A DNA stretch of 64,000 nt from Spirosoma luteum DSM 19990. Lineage in GTDB: Bacteria > Bacteroidota > Bacteroidia > Cytophagales > Spirosomataceae. The notes beneath the pieces are model-generated. The model was not told where the DNA came from. It was given only the letters and a program-made list of their open reading frames with translations, and did no database searches. The first letter of the stretch is position 1; the number at the start of each line of letters is the position of its first letter. The position numbers and the translations under genes were made by a program. The stretch spans positions 1 through 64,000 of the forward strand of contig NZ_KB893250.1 in assembly GCF_000374065.1 (NCBI RefSeq), in the 5' to 3' direction. This document shows positions 1-9,745 of the stretch, one piece after another.

Positions 1-30
1 TTTGACTTTTCACGTACGCTAGTTCAAGCT

Positions 31-602
31 ATGCCCTTTAGGGCAAGACTTTAGTTGCTACTCAATTTTGGTAATTTTGCTTGATGAAGCAGCAACGGTC
101 TGGTAGTCATTCGGTTTATAATTTACAAGTCCATTTGGTGTGGAGTACTAAGTATCGCTACCATGTGCTGACAGGTGATGTACAGTTGCGTTGTCGGGAC
201 TTATTGCGGCAGACCTGCAATGTGCTGGACGTGCAGATTCTGAAAGGCGTTGTGAGTAAAGATCATATTCATCTGCACGTATCGTATTCGCCCTCGTTAA
301 GTTTGAGCGATTTAGTCCGGCGGCTAAAAGGCCGCAGTGCGAAGTTGCTTTTGCACGAGTTTCCTGAACTGAAGCGTCGGTATTGGGGCGGTCACTTCTG
401 GGGTGTTGGTTACGGTGCTTGGAGTGTGGGTAGTATCACCGACGAGTTGCTGCAATCGTATTTAGATCATCACAAGGATCATCCTAATGGGGATGAGAAT
501 TTCATTCTGGAGTAGGTCACTTAAAGTGGTATACCTTCAGTCGGCTTCAGCCGAAACAAACGAATTCCATTCGTTTTTAAACCTATGGACTTCCAGTCCA
601 TA
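31..602 (+). mobile_element. IS200/IS605-family insertion sequence
   Basis: A single HUH transposase gene lies between subterminal hairpins, as is usual for IS200-type elements, which have no terminal inverted repeats. The left side has the palindrome GCCCTTTAGGGC at 33-44. The right side has three stacked hairpins: CGGCTTCAGCCG at 542-553, one built on AACGAAT/ATTCGTT near 560-576, and ATGGACT/AGTCCAT at 585-601. The exact ends are inferred, because these elements make no target duplication. The downstream regulator reads open back to an in-frame stop at about 609, so the right end probably lies at 600-612. Confidence 0.7.
81..515 (+). CDS. tnpA: IS200-type HUH (Y1) transposase TnpA
   Basis: This 144-residue protein has the length and architecture of a Y1 transposase, the HUH single-strand DNA endonuclease that moves IS200/IS605 elements through a 5'-phosphotyrosine intermediate. 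The metal-binding HUH motif is visible as HIHLHV (about residues 62-67). The catalytic tyrosine sits in LLQSYLDHH near residue 127. The conserved VWSTKYR block follows the N-terminal strand. No tnpB accessory gene is present, so this is the IS200-type single-gene form. The frame is intact and the hairpin ends are present, so the copy may still be mobile. It sits directly upstream of a regulator gene whose start is missing. Confidence 0.9.
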   Translation: MMKQQRSGSHSVYNLQVHLVWSTKYRYHVLTGDVQLRCRDLLRQTCNVLDVQILKGVVSKDHIHLHVSYSPSLSLSDLVRRLKGRSAKLLLHEFPELKRRYWGGHFWGVGYGAWSVGSITDELLQSYLDHHKDHPNGDENFILE

Positions 603-629
603 GTCGTTTAGTTTGCCAGAAGGGAAATT

Positions 630-1382
630 TTGCTTCGCCGGATCGGACATGAAATACTCATTCAGTCGGGCGACAGTATATCACGGGTACTTCCAATAAA
701 AAAGATCGCCGAAAATGAATACCAGATCAGTTTTGAGAATGCCTTTACTTTTCAACCCGAATCCCTCGTGAATACTACTCAGCGTTTGTTAGCCGAAGAC
801 CCGCTCGCAAGTGATTATGTTGTTAACGTATTGAACTGTGCCGATGCCAGTGTAGCCTATGGATATGCCGTATCAAAAAATAAGAAAGATGATATTGTAG
901 CCTGTATAGGAAGAAGGCAACCTACGGCGTGTTACATGATTAATATTAAATTCAAACCGACAGGAATAATTACAGCACAGAATGGATATATTCTGGGCAG
1001 CCTGACAGTTTTAGCATTTGTTGGATTTATTTTTTTAAGATCTGTTAAGCCGCGGAGGGCCTTAGCTGACAGTCAGCCTACTGGTATATTCACTTTAGGG
1101 TCAATGTCGTTCGACGCAGAGACCCGTAAGCTCATGATAAATGGAAAGACCAAAGACTTGACCAGAACTGAAACTCGTTTACTTCGCATTTTCGCGTTGT
1201 CTCCTAACGAGGCTATAGAGCGAAGCCGGCTACAAAAAGAGATATGGGAAGATGAAGGGGTTATAGTAGGCCGAAGTCTGGATATGTTCATTTCTAAACT
1301 TAGAAAAAAACTGGAATTTGATCCGAACATCAAGATTGTTGTCATACGCGGCAAAGGATATAAGCTTGAAATTAGTGCTTAA
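630..1382 (+). pseudogene. Winged-helix (OmpR/PhoB-type) membrane regulator, 5'-truncated by the IS
   Basis: The visible 250 codons begin at a TTG, but the frame is open upstream to about 612, where the IS hairpins begin. The first residues (LLRRIGHEIL) look like the middle of a protein rather than a start. There is no signal peptide, a periplasmic-type domain of about 110 residues, one membrane segment (about residues 118-136) and a cytoplasmic winged-helix DNA-binding domain (about 150-248) ending in the typical RGKGYKLE. The family is a one-piece membrane transcription factor with the DNA-binding domain at the C-terminus. Loss of the N-terminus would remove the export signal, so the copy is probably non-functional. 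The missing 5' part should lie left of the window. Confidence 0.7.
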
Positions 1383-1626
1383 GAATATCTTCCCGCTCCG
1401 AACTGATATTATTAGAATCCATTGGGCATTTGTAAAACTCTATAGTGAACTACTAATGTGGTATCATTAAAAGAATTATCCGGCCTTGGAAATAATAACT
1501 TTTACTTCGGCCACGCTATACACAGTGGGGAGTTTTACGGGCTGTTGGGAATACTGACTATCGTAGAACTCTTGTCGCGTTGTACTATCCTCTCAAGCTC
1601 CTACTTATCTGGACATAATTTCCGAA

Positions 1627-1818
1627 ATGGAACGAGCCGTTTGTAAGCGATATGAGTTGGAGAGTCTGGCCAAAGCCATTGAGAGGCTGAATCGTTTCCG
1701 AGATTTTTATAACTTGGAGCGGATTCATTCGGGGCTCCACTACCGGAGTCCGTATCGCTTTCTGTTGGAAAGCGGAGTTGATATGCGAGACCTGAAAAGC
1801 AGAAAATGTTACAACTAA
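1627..1818 (+). pseudogene. IS3-family transposase OrfB, C-terminal remnant
   Basis: The last about 60 codons of an IS3-type transposase remain. FYNLERIHSGLHYRSP matches the conserved end of the integrase core (usually FYN-x-RIH-x-L-x-Y-x-SP). The DDE catalytic core is absent and no orfA is seen, so this is a dead scrap. The stretch from 1383 to 1626 upstream holds no gene I can support. The 150 bases downstream are also non-coding and may include the old IS end. Confidence 0.75.
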
Positions 1819-2007
1819 CAAATAGGAAATTCTGTCCAGCAATTAAGGGGTCAGTACACCAAATACAACCTGATAGAGCCACATAAAATTAGTGAGAAGG
1901 TTCAATTGCCCGGCAAATAGCTCAGCTACGGGCAGTACTATTTTTTCTTTACATCGTTCAACCATATCTTCGGTCAACGCATTCATTTACGAAACCCGTT
2001 GATTCGA

Positions 2008-3696
2008 ATGATTCAGACAAAACTAATCCCACGCACGGCGGAAGCCAGTGAGCCCCCCCTACTCATAAAGAATATTCTGGCCGAGTCGCTCAAGTACGAA
2101 CCCACTCGGGAAATCGTTTACCGCGACCTGTTTCGCATGAACTATAGCCAGTTCAATCAGCGCGTTCGGCAGTTGGCCAATACACTCACCAGCCTGGGCG
2201 TACAACCGGGTGATACTATAGCCGTTATGGACTGGGATAGCCACCGCTACCTCGAAAGCTATTTTGCCATTACCGGCATTGGTGCTATTCTACACACCAT
2301 CAACGTACGCCTGTCGCCCGCTCAGATTCTGTACACCATCAACCACGCTCAGGATAAGGTTATCCTGATACATGAAGATTTCCTGCCCATTCTGACCGCT
2401 GTAAAAACCCAGATCTCCACCGTTGATACGTACGTTATTCTGAGTGACAAAGTGTACGGAGAAAACGCAGTAACAGCACTTTCTGACGTTCCGGACTATT
2501 TTTCGGGCGAGTACGAAGCCCTGTTAAAAGCAGAAAGTCCGGAATACGAATTCCCGGACTTCGACGAAAATACCTGGGCTACTACGTTCTATACAACGGG
2601 CACAACGGGCAATCCGAAGGGTGTTTATTTCTCCCACCGCCAGTTATTCATGCACACAATGTGTTTGCTAACGTACCTGATTGGCTATGAGGCCCTGCCC
2701 TTCCGTTCCCGGACGGATGTGTATATGCCCATCACCCCCATGTTCCATGTGCATGCCTGGGGCTTCCCATTCCTGGCCACACTGCTGGCGGCCAAACAGG
2801 TATATCCGGGCAAATACGAGCCGGACATGTTGCTGAAGCTACTGGTTACGGAAAAGGTAACGCTGTCCCACTGCGTACCTACCATCCTGAATATGCTGGT
2901 CAGTAATCCGGCCGCGCAGAAATTCCGGGATACGCTGAGCAAATGGAGCGTATTGATTGGTGGCTCGGCGCTGACGAAAGGACTGGCCAAAATGGCGACG
3001 GACCTGGGCATTAATGTATCATCGGGCTACGGTATGTCCGAAACGGCCCCTATCCTATCTGTCGTTTACCTGAATGATGCCGAACGTCAGTTACCCCCCG
3101 ACCAGCAGATAGACCTTCGGGTCCGGGCGGGGCGGGTTGCTCCCTTCGTGGATGCACGGCTGATGGACGATAGCGGCAATTTTCTGCCCCACGATGGCCA
3201 TGCGCTGGGCGAAATAGTGGTGCGTACGCCCTGGTCGACGCAGGGGTATTTCAACGACTCCGAGCGGGGAGCCGAACTTTGGAAGGGCGGCTGGCTCCAT
3301 ACCGGTGATGTGGCCAGTATTACTCCGGATCACTGGATTGTGGTGGCCGACCGTACTAAAGATGTGATAAAAACCGGGGGCGAGTGGGTATCCTCGCTGG
3401 ATATGGAAGATGCTCTTTCGCAGGTAGAAGGCGTGGCAGAATCTGCCGTTATTGGCCTTCCCGACGACCGGTGGGGCGAACGACCCCACGCGCTCGTTGT
3501 GCAGAAGCCAGGCTTCCAATTAACGGCAGCAGGCATAAAAGAGGGATTGCAGGCCAGAGTAGCGCGGGGAGAACTCCATAAATGGTACGTTCCCGACCAT
3601 ATTCTGATCGTTCAGGAAATTCCGAAAACCAGCGTCGGCAAGATTGACAAAAAGCGAATCCGCAGTGAGATGAAGGAAGCCATTTTAGCATCGTAA
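2008..3696 (+). CDS. Long-chain fatty acid--CoA ligase (AMP-binding enzyme)
   Basis: This member of the ANL superfamily activates a carboxylate as acyl-adenylate and transfers it to CoA. The AMP-binding signature YTTGTTGNPKG lies near residue 195, YGMSET (A5) near 335, GWLHTGDVA (A7) near 425, KDVIKTGGEWVSS (A8) near 445 and the catalytic lysine in TSVGKIDKK close to the C-terminus. The length of about 562 residues is normal for medium or long-chain acyl-CoA synthetases. The substrate length cannot be told from sequence. I chose the ATG at 2008 rather than a TTG three codons upstream. A phosphodiesterase gene follows after 2 bp, so the two are probably co-transcribed. Confidence 0.9.
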   Translation: MIQTKLIPRTAEASEPPLLIKNILAESLKYEPTREIVYRDLFRMNYSQFNQRVRQLANTLTSLGVQPGDTIAVMDWDSHRYLESYFAITGIGAILHTINVRLSPAQILYTINHAQDKVILIHEDFLPILTAVKTQISTVDTYVILSDKVYGENAVTALSDVPDYFSGEYEALLKAESPEYEFPDFDENTWATTFYTTGTTGNPKGVYFSHRQLFMHTMCLLTYLIGYEALPFRSRTDVYMPITPMFHVHAWGFPFLATLLAAKQVYPGKYEPDMLLKLLVTEKVTLSHCVPTILNMLVSNPAAQKFRDTLSKWSVLIGGSALTKGLAKMATDLGINVSSGYGMSETAPILSVVYLNDAERQLPPDQQIDLRVRAGRVAPFVDARLMDDSGNFLPHDGHALGEIVVRTPWSTQGYFNDSERGAELWKGGWLHTGDVASITPDHWIVVADRTKDVIKTGGEWVSSLDMEDALSQVEGVAESAVIGLPDDRWGERPHALVVQKPGFQLTAAGIKEGLQARVARGELHKWYVPDHILIVQEIPKTSVGKIDKKRIRSEMKEAILAS

Positions 3697-3698
3697 TT

Positions 3699-4190
3699 AT
3701 GACTCGTATTGGCCTTCTATCCGATACCCACAGCTACCTGGACCCCCAGATTTTCACCCATTTTGCGGCCTGCGACGAGATCTGGCATGCGGGCGATGTG
3801 GGTGCGCTGGCGGTTGCGGATCAGTTACGGGCATTTCGTCCGTTACGTATTGTATCGGGGAATATTGATCGGGAATCGGCGGAATTACCACTTAACCAGC
3901 GTTTCGTGCTCGAAGGGCTAACCATCTGGATGACTCATATTGGTGGTTCACCACCAAAATACAATCCGGTAGTCAGGCCTGTCTTACAGGAAAACCCGCC
4001 TGACCTGTTTATTTGCGGTCATTCGCACATTCTAAAAGTAGTGCGCGACTCAACCCTGAATAACCTGCTTTTCGTTAACCCCGGTGCAGCTGGGAAAACG
4101 GGATTTCACCTCCTGCGAACAGCCATCCGTTTTTCGTTGGATGCCGGAAAGATTCTGGACATGCAGGTGATTGAGCTGGGAAAAAAGTAA
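3699..4190 (+). CDS. YfcE/MJ0936-type metallophosphoesterase
   Basis: A compact calcineurin-like phosphoesterase of 163 residues. The two-metal site residues are visible in order: SDTH near the N-terminus, GDVG, GNID and GHSH. Small enzymes of this family hydrolyse phosphodiesters in vitro and their physiological substrate is generally unknown. The start codon is 2 bp after the stop of the acyl-CoA ligase, which indicates co-transcription. A strong bidirectional terminator separates it from ftsH. Confidence 0.85.
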   Translation: MTRIGLLSDTHSYLDPQIFTHFAACDEIWHAGDVGALAVADQLRAFRPLRIVSGNIDRESAELPLNQRFVLEGLTIWMTHIGGSPPKYNPVVRPVLQENPPDLFICGHSHILKVVRDSTLNNLLFVNPGAAGKTGFHLLRTAIRFSLDAGKILDMQVIELGKK

Positions 4191-4241
4191 AAACAGTAAG
4201 CACTGTATTATGTATTCCTACAGACTGAAGTCTGTGATACA

Positions 4242-4279
4242 AACAAAAAAGGGATTCCCATGTAGGAATCCCCTTTTTC
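4242..4279. terminator. Bidirectional rho-independent terminator
   Basis: GGGATTCC/GGAATCCC stem with a short loop, an A-run on the left and a T-run on the right. It lies between the convergent phosphoesterase and ftsH genes and can serve both strands. A small palindrome (CAGACT/AGTCTG) precedes it at 4220-4234. Confidence 0.8.
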
Positions 4280-4294
4280 GTTTACTTATAACCG

Positions 4295-6325
4295 TCAGAT
4301 GGGCAGCGTTTGCGGCTCAATGGCTTCTGGTTTTGCTTCCTTACCAATTTGCTCTTTAACTTCTTCGGCAATGCCCTTATTCTTGTAAGCTTCGTAGACG
4401 GTTTCGCGCTCAAACGGACGCTTACCAATCAGCCGAACAAGGTCATTCTGATACAGAATTTCTTTGGACAGCAATTCTTTCGCCAGAATTTCCAGCGCAT
4501 CCTTGTGTTCGGTCAAGAGTGCTTTCGTCCGATCGTAGGCCAGACTAACAATCTTACGAACTTCATCGTCAATGTGTTTGGCCGTCTCTTCCGAATAGGG
4601 CTTGTTGAAGGCGTATTCTGACTGTTTTGAGTCATAGAACGATATATTACCTATTTTATCGTTCATGCCGTACATAGTTACCATGCTGTAAGCCAGCTTA
4701 GTGATACGCTCCAGATCACTCAAAGCACCTGTCGAAACCTTACCGAAGATAATGTCCTCGGACGCCCGGCCACCCAGTGCCATACACATCTCATCCATCA
4801 GCTGCTCCGTGCGATACAGGTACTGCTCACGGGGCAGGTATTGCGCATAGCCAAGAGCGGCTACACCACGCGGTACAATTGACACTTTCACCAGTGGGTC
4901 GGCAAACTCAAGGAACCACCCCGCTACGGCATGACCCGCTTCGTGGTAGGCCACAATCTCTTTCTCTTCCGGCGAAATGATTTTATTCTTCTTCTCAAGG
5001 CCACCAATTACCCGATCCATAGCATACTGAAAGTCGACCATATCAACGGATTCCTTGTCACTACGGGCGGCAATCAGCGCAGCTTCATTGCAGACGTTGG
5101 CAATCTCGGCACCGGCAAAGCCCGGCGTTTGAGCGGCCAGTTCCCTGGGATCAACGTCGGCCGACAGTTTGATAGGCTTCAGGTGAACCCGGAAAATTGC
5201 TTCCCGACCAATAATATCTGGCTTGTCGATGCTAATCTGACGATCAAAACGACCGGGACGCGATAACGCTGAGTCAAGCACGTCGGGGCGGTTGGTAGCA
5301 GCCAGGATAATAATACCCGAATCGGTAGCAAAACCGTCCATTTCTACCAACAGTGAGTTCAGTGTGTTCTCGCGCTCATCGTTGGCACCGGGCATTGAAC
5401 CCCGCCCCCGCGAACGGCCTACCGCATCAATTTCGTCAATGAAAATAATGCAGGGAGCTTTCTCTTTGGCTTGTTTAAACAAGTCACGCACCCGGGCAGC
5501 ACCAACACCCACAAACATTTCGACAAAGTCGGAACCCGACAGCGAAAAGAAGGGAACACCCGCTTCGCCCGCTACAGCTTTCGCCAGCAAGGTTTTACCG
5601 GTACCCGGAGGGCCTATCAACAACGCACCTTTGGGAATCTTGGCACCCAGCTTCGTGAACTTGGTCGGATTCTTCAGGTAATCGACAATCTCCTTGATTT
5701 CTTCTTTCGCTTCATCAAGCCCGGCCACATCATTAAACGTTATCTTCACCTTGCTATCCGCGTCGAACAGAGCCGCTTTGGATTTCCCGATGTTAAAAAT
5801 CTGACCACCCGGACCACCCGCGCCCGACATCCGGCCCAGTAAAAAATACATGGCCAGAATCATGACGATTAAAAATCCCCATGTGCTGATGATACTGCCA
5901 AAGTCGCTGCGCTGCTCAAATTTATAATCAACTTTTTCGCTGGCCGGTATACCCTCCTGCATCGCTTCCAGGTCTTTCTTGAACGTTTCGCTGGAGGCAA
6001 TTTGAAATTGAAAATGGGGACCCTGATTTGAGCCGAAATAAGGTTTGTCTGTAAACATGGCCTTGTATTTCGGACTTTGCGCGGCTTGCTGCGTGAGTGT
6101 CACTTCAGCAATTTTATCGTTTACCACCGATACCTGAGCCACCTCACGATCTTTCACCATGGCTTCAAACCGTTTTTGCGATGTTTCGCGAACGGCTGAA
6201 CTTTTGTTGAAGAATGTGATGCCAAGGATAGCGGCAATGAGTAAAGCAACAATCCAACCCTGAAAGTTGGGCTTACGTGGCCCACCACGGGGTACTAATG
6301 GATTCCTATTATTATTTTCTGCCAT
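4295..6325 (-). CDS. ftsH: ATP-dependent zinc metalloprotease FtsH
   Basis: Membrane-anchored AAA+ protease that degrades misassembled membrane proteins and short-lived cytosolic regulators as a hexamer. In order: basic N-terminus, first membrane helix (about residues 25-43), periplasmic domain, second helix (about 148-168), AAA module with Walker A GPPGTGKT (about 240), Walker [12 protein letters not shown] and the SRH with RPGRFDR, then the zinc protease motif HEAGH (about 460). The length of 676 residues is typical of Bacteroidota FtsH. It lies upstream of nothing on its own strand except rsfS, 163 bp away, a pairing often seen in this phylum. Confidence 0.97.
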   Translation of the reverse strand: MAENNNRNPLVPRGGPRKPNFQGWIVALLIAAILGITFFNKSSAVRETSQKRFEAMVKDREVAQVSVVNDKIAEVTLTQQAAQSPKYKAMFTDKPYFGSNQGPHFQFQIASSETFKKDLEAMQEGIPASEKVDYKFEQRSDFGSIISTWGFLIVMILAMYFLLGRMSGAGGPGGQIFNIGKSKAALFDADSKVKITFNDVAGLDEAKEEIKEIVDYLKNPTKFTKLGAKIPKGALLIGPPGTGKTLLAKAVAGEAGVPFFSLSGSDFVEMFVGVGAARVRDLFKQAKEKAPCIIFIDEIDAVGRSRGRGSMPGANDERENTLNSLLVEMDGFATDSGIIILAATNRPDVLDSALSRPGRFDRQISIDKPDIIGREAIFRVHLKPIKLSADVDPRELAAQTPGFAGAEIANVCNEAALIAARSDKESVDMVDFQYAMDRVIGGLEKKNKIISPEEKEIVAYHEAGHAVAGWFLEFADPLVKVSIVPRGVAALGYAQYLPREQYLYRTEQLMDEMCMALGGRASEDIIFGKVSTGALSDLERITKLAYSMVTMYGMNDKIGNISFYDSKQSEYAFNKPYSEETAKHIDDEVRKIVSLAYDRTKALLTEHKDALEILAKELLSKEILYQNDLVRLIGKRPFERETVYEAYKNKGIAEEVKEQIGKEAKPEAIEPQTLPI

Positions 6326-6419
6326 CTTTTAGGTTATACAAACGGATTTCAAAAAAGTAACACCGTTTTGCAGATGAATGTTTCTTCCTGCAAACGGTTG
6401 GGATAAGCGGTCTTCTTAG

Positions 6420-6454
6420 CCAATAAACGGCCCGTAGCGGGCACTTTTTATTGG
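6420..6454. terminator. Hairpin between rsfS and ftsH
   Basis: CCAATAAA...GCCCG/CGGGC...TTTTTATTGG folds as one long, slightly imperfect stem just after the rsfS stop codon. It could attenuate read-through from rsfS into ftsH. There is no clean U-run on the minus strand, so termination is uncertain. Confidence 0.4.
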
Positions 6455-6487
6455 TGATTTGCGGGACCGTGCTAAATCCTTTTTCAC

Positions 6488-6883
6488 TCAGGACGCTTCA
6501 ATCAAATCGTTATCAGCAACGGAATAAATCTCGGCATCGCCCCAAAGTTGTTCAAGATCATAAAACTCCCGACGATCTTTCTTGAACACGTGAACGACTA
6601 CATCAACATAGTCGAGCAGAATCCATTCCCGATTGAGCTTACCCTCTTTATGCCAGGGGTCCTGTTGACTGGCTTTGTAGACTTCTTCTTCAATGGATGT
6701 TGAAATGGCATCAATCTGCGTATCGGATGTGCCTGAACACAGAACGAAGTAATCACAGATGGCATTTTTGACGTTGCGCAGGTTCATTACTACGATGTCC
6801 TGCGCTTTTTTTTCCTGCATGCCCCGAACAACGAAATCACGCATTTGCTCGGCGGTAAACTCTTTATTATTCTTGATTCTCAT
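6488..6883 (-). CDS. rsfS: Ribosome silencing factor RsfS (Iojap family)
   Basis: Binds ribosomal protein L14 and blocks subunit joining when nutrients are scarce. The 131-residue protein shows the family core: DIVVMNLRNV, DYFVLCSGTSDTQIDAI, WILLDYVDVVVHVF and the closing RREFYDLEQLWGDA. The start is the first ATG after upstream stops. The gene precedes ftsH on the same strand. The divergent birA lies 100 bp away on the other side. Confidence 0.93.
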   Translation of the reverse strand: MRIKNNKEFTAEQMRDFVVRGMQEKKAQDIVVMNLRNVKNAICDYFVLCSGTSDTQIDAISTSIEEEVYKASQQDPWHKEGKLNREWILLDYVDVVVHVFKKDRREFYDLEQLWGDAEIYSVADNDLIEAS

Positions 6884-6984
6884 ACTTTCGATTTAACATT
6901 GCCACGCTAATCAGCGGGTACTTTGCCTGAGGGCCAAAAGCCCTGAGCACCATTTACTAGCCCTATACTAAACTATACAATATT

Positions 6985-7746
6985 TTGTACAAAATCTATC
7001 CCAAAACCCTTTTTCTTGGCCAAATAATCCAATACCTGCCAAGCTGTCAGTCTACTAACGACGAAGCGTCTGCTTTGATTGCTCAAAAGGACCCGGCCGA
7101 AGGGCTGCTTGTCATAACGGATAACCAAACTGTCGGTCGGGGGCAACGGGGGAATCAATGGGAGGCTAAATCGGGGCAGAACTTGACCTTCTCGCTCATC
7201 CTGAAACCTAGTTTCCTGACTGCCAGCGAGCAGTTTTGGCTCAACATGGCCATTTCTATGGGTGTCTACGATGCATTCCAGCCACTACTGGGGGAACAAC
7301 TTCGCATTAAATGGCCTAATGATGTGTACGTGGGCAATCAAAAACTTGGCGGCATTCTGATTGAAAACACCCTGCACGGGTACGGCATTGCCTGGTCGGT
7401 AGCCGGAATTGGCCTGAACGTGAATCAGACCGATTTTACGTTTCCAACCGCTACATCGCTGCAATTGCAGGCTCCCCTACCCAACGGATACAACCTGCCG
7501 GGCCTGCTCAACCGCCTGTGCGAAACGCTGGAACAGCGCTATCTACACCTGCGTGCGGGACAACGGGATGCATTGAAAAAAGATTATCTGGACGTACTTT
7601 ACCGATACCACCAGGAGCATACTTTCGAAGCCGATGGCCATTCATTTCCGGGAACTATCGTAGGCGTAGATGATACTGGCCAGTTAGCCATTGCCAGCCA
7701 GGGACAGGTGCGGCTCTTCGGGTTCAAAGAAGTGAGTTTTAAATAA
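6985..7746 (+). CDS. birA: Biotin--[acetyl-CoA-carboxylase] ligase
   Basis: Joins biotin to the carboxyl carrier protein of acetyl-CoA carboxylase through biotinyl-AMP. The motifs are STNDEA, the biotinyl-AMP loop GRGQRGNQWEA near residue 50, the substrate-binding KWPNDVYVGNQKLGGILIE near 110 and a C-terminal SH3-like domain. The N-terminal DNA-binding domain of the E. coli repressor form is absent, so this is a monofunctional enzyme. The start is a TTG: the protein beginning YKIYPKTLF needs it and no ATG lies nearby in frame. Confidence 0.9.
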   Translation: MYKIYPKTLFLGQIIQYLPSCQSTNDEASALIAQKDPAEGLLVITDNQTVGRGQRGNQWEAKSGQNLTFSLILKPSFLTASEQFWLNMAISMGVYDAFQPLLGEQLRIKWPNDVYVGNQKLGGILIENTLHGYGIAWSVAGIGLNVNQTDFTFPTATSLQLQAPLPNGYNLPGLLNRLCETLEQRYLHLRAGQRDALKKDYLDVLYRYHQEHTFEADGHSFPGTIVGVDDTGQLAIASQGQVRLFGFKEVSFK

Positions 7747-7813
7747 TGAATTATAAATGATGCATAGTTTTTTTGTAAAATCATTCATCATTGGAACGCC
7801 AGCCCGGTCATCA

Positions 7814-9535
7814 TTATTTAATTGCTTCCTCGACCGGGTTACCAATGCAGCCGCTGGGTTCGAGCAGTCCGAGCAGGGCTGTTATGGTGGGGGCAATGTC
7901 ATGAATATGGGTTCGGCGCAGCGTTTGCCCCGGTTTTATACCCCAGCCGTAGAGCAGAAAAGGAACGTGGGTATCGTAGGCATAGGTACTCCCGTGGGTT
8001 GTTCCCCTGGCACGCCCCTCAATCCAGCCGGGGGACTGAAGGATGTAAAAATCACCGCTTCGGTTTGGGTAATACACATTTCGCAGTAGGTTTTCCTGCA
8101 ACTGTGGCAGGGCCTCTGCCCCCAGATTGTGCAGATTAATAACATTGACAACGGCTTTCTGCCGGAGCAGATCCGTTCGCAGCAGCGCGTACACGTCCGG
8201 TAGCGCGATCTTCTTTTCGGCCAGCAGGGCGTGGTTCAGGTACACTTGCTGATTGATGTAGGACAGCATCCATTTGCCGGGTCCGTAGGCTTTTTCGAGC
8301 GATGCTTTCACCGTTTCGCCAATTTCGCCATACCCTTTAACGCCCGCCGGAATGCGGTACTGTTGCAAAAAACCCGGCGCATCCACTACACCATGATCGG
8401 CCGACAAAAACGCCAGCCATTGTCCCTTACCCATACTGGCATCCAGTTGCGCAAACAAATCGGCCAGTTGCCGGTCGAGCCGGATGTACTGATCTTCCGT
8501 TTCTATGGCATGTGTCCCAAAGGCGTGACCAACGTAATCGGGCGACGAAAAACTGACGCACAGCATATCCGTTACGTCGCGCTGACCCAATTGCTCCCCT
8601 TTCATGGCAGCCAGGGCAAACTCTTTCGTAATCTGGTCGCCGTAGGGGCTGGTGCGCAGCACTTCGTATTTGCTGCCACCCGCCTGAACCGCAAACTCAT
8701 GCGGAAAAACGGGTTTAGCTTCGCCGGGCATCATGTTTTCATACGCCTGATCATCCGTAGTACTTTCGGTATATTGATTCAGGGGCAGTACAGGCTCCCA
8801 TTTCTGACCCAGAAACTGATCTCCCAGCTTCCGGGCGTTAAAATCCTGCACCCATTTTGGCAGCTCATTCTGATAAAATGTGCTGCTGATAAAGTTGCCG
8901 TCTTTCGAGTCGAACCAGTAAGCGGCATTGGCCGCATGACCGGCAGGCAGGATAGCCCCCCGGTCTTTCAGGGCAATACCAATTACTTTGGCCCGCCCGT
9001 CGGTGGCCAGTTTAAGTTGATCGCCGATGGTAGTCACCTGCAAATTGCGGGGCGACATTTTACCGGCGGTACCGGTGTTTCCCACCGTACTTACCGAAGT
9101 ATCCTCGGCACAGTACATTAACCGGCCCAGATTTCGTTCGTAAAAGTCATTACCCACGATACCGTTGATGGCGGGGGCCGACCCCGTGTAGATGGCCGCA
9201 TGACCAGGACCGGTGTAAGTAGCTGCGTAATGGTAGTGATTATTTCGGGCATTGAATCCCTCATCCATCAATCGCCGGAATCCGCTCCCCGTCGTAGCGG
9301 CCGTTCCAAACTTAGTATAGTACCGATAGAGATAGTCGTACCGCATTTGGTCGATGACGATGCCTACTACCAGTTTTGGCTTACCCATTGGTGGGTTCAC
9401 CTGCGTTGCAGTCGCATTCTTTGCCGTGGTAGTGGCTATTTTACGGGATTGGGCAAAGGTGGTCAGGGTCAGTAAAACCAGAAAAAGAGCCGGGGAGATC
9501 AGGCGCATATAGCCGTTTGTAAATGATTTAGTCAT
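7814..9535 (-). CDS. pafA: PafA-type alkaline phosphatase (secreted)
   Basis: Alkaline-phosphatase superfamily enzyme with a threonine nucleophile. After a signal peptide (LISPALFLVLLTLTTFAQ) come the metal-site DQMRYDYLYRY, the nucleophile segment YTGPGHAAIYTGS, then SSPDYVGHAFG and SADHG, which carry zinc ligands. Flavobacterial PafA releases phosphate in the periplasm independently of phosphate supply. The frame stays open to 9622, but the residues before 9535 do not look like protein. A start at 9508 is equally possible. Confidence 0.85.
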   Translation of the reverse strand: MTKSFTNGYMRLISPALFLVLLTLTTFAQSRKIATTTAKNATATQVNPPMGKPKLVVGIVIDQMRYDYLYRYYTKFGTAATTGSGFRRLMDEGFNARNNHYHYAATYTGPGHAAIYTGSAPAINGIVGNDFYERNLGRLMYCAEDTSVSTVGNTGTAGKMSPRNLQVTTIGDQLKLATDGRAKVIGIALKDRGAILPAGHAANAAYWFDSKDGNFISSTFYQNELPKWVQDFNARKLGDQFLGQKWEPVLPLNQYTESTTDDQAYENMMPGEAKPVFPHEFAVQAGGSKYEVLRTSPYGDQITKEFALAAMKGEQLGQRDVTDMLCVSFSSPDYVGHAFGTHAIETEDQYIRLDRQLADLFAQLDASMGKGQWLAFLSADHGVVDAPGFLQQYRIPAGVKGYGEIGETVKASLEKAYGPGKWMLSYINQQVYLNHALLAEKKIALPDVYALLRTDLLRQKAVVNVINLHNLGAEALPQLQENLLRNVYYPNRSGDFYILQSPGWIEGRARGTTHGSTYAYDTHVPFLLYGWGIKPGQTLRRTHIHDIAPTITALLGLLEPSGCIGNPVEEAIK

Positions 9536-9684
9536 GCTTTGACAAATGTACAAAACAAATTTCTGGACAATCGATTTCATCAGATGGTATGTATGTGAAG
9601 TATGCCCACTGACGTTTGACAAAGGGAGAAGCCCTGGCGCACAGGTACGGTGAACTGAACGTCGAAAACCAGCGTAAGACGTAT

Positions 9685-9692
9685 TAGCTTTG
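9685..9692 (+). promoter_or_regulatory. Bacteroidota -7 promoter box (TAGCTTTG)
   Basis: An exact TAnnTTTG box lies 53 bp upstream of the hydroxylase start at 9746. No clear TTTG -33 box is present at the expected distance. Confidence 0.4.
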
Positions 9693-9745
9693 TCAGTTTT
9701 TCTGCTTACAAACTGGTTTTAGGGTAGTCAATCAATATAGACAGT

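Noticed and set aside
1458..1646. 62-codon open frame before the IS3 remnant
   Set aside because: It shows no similarity to IS3 OrfA or to any protein I know and crosses the remnant in another frame.
8231..9121. 296-codon plus-strand open frame antisense to pafA
   Set aside because: The minus strand encodes a complete PafA enzyme. The antisense frame has no recognisable motif and reflects codon bias.
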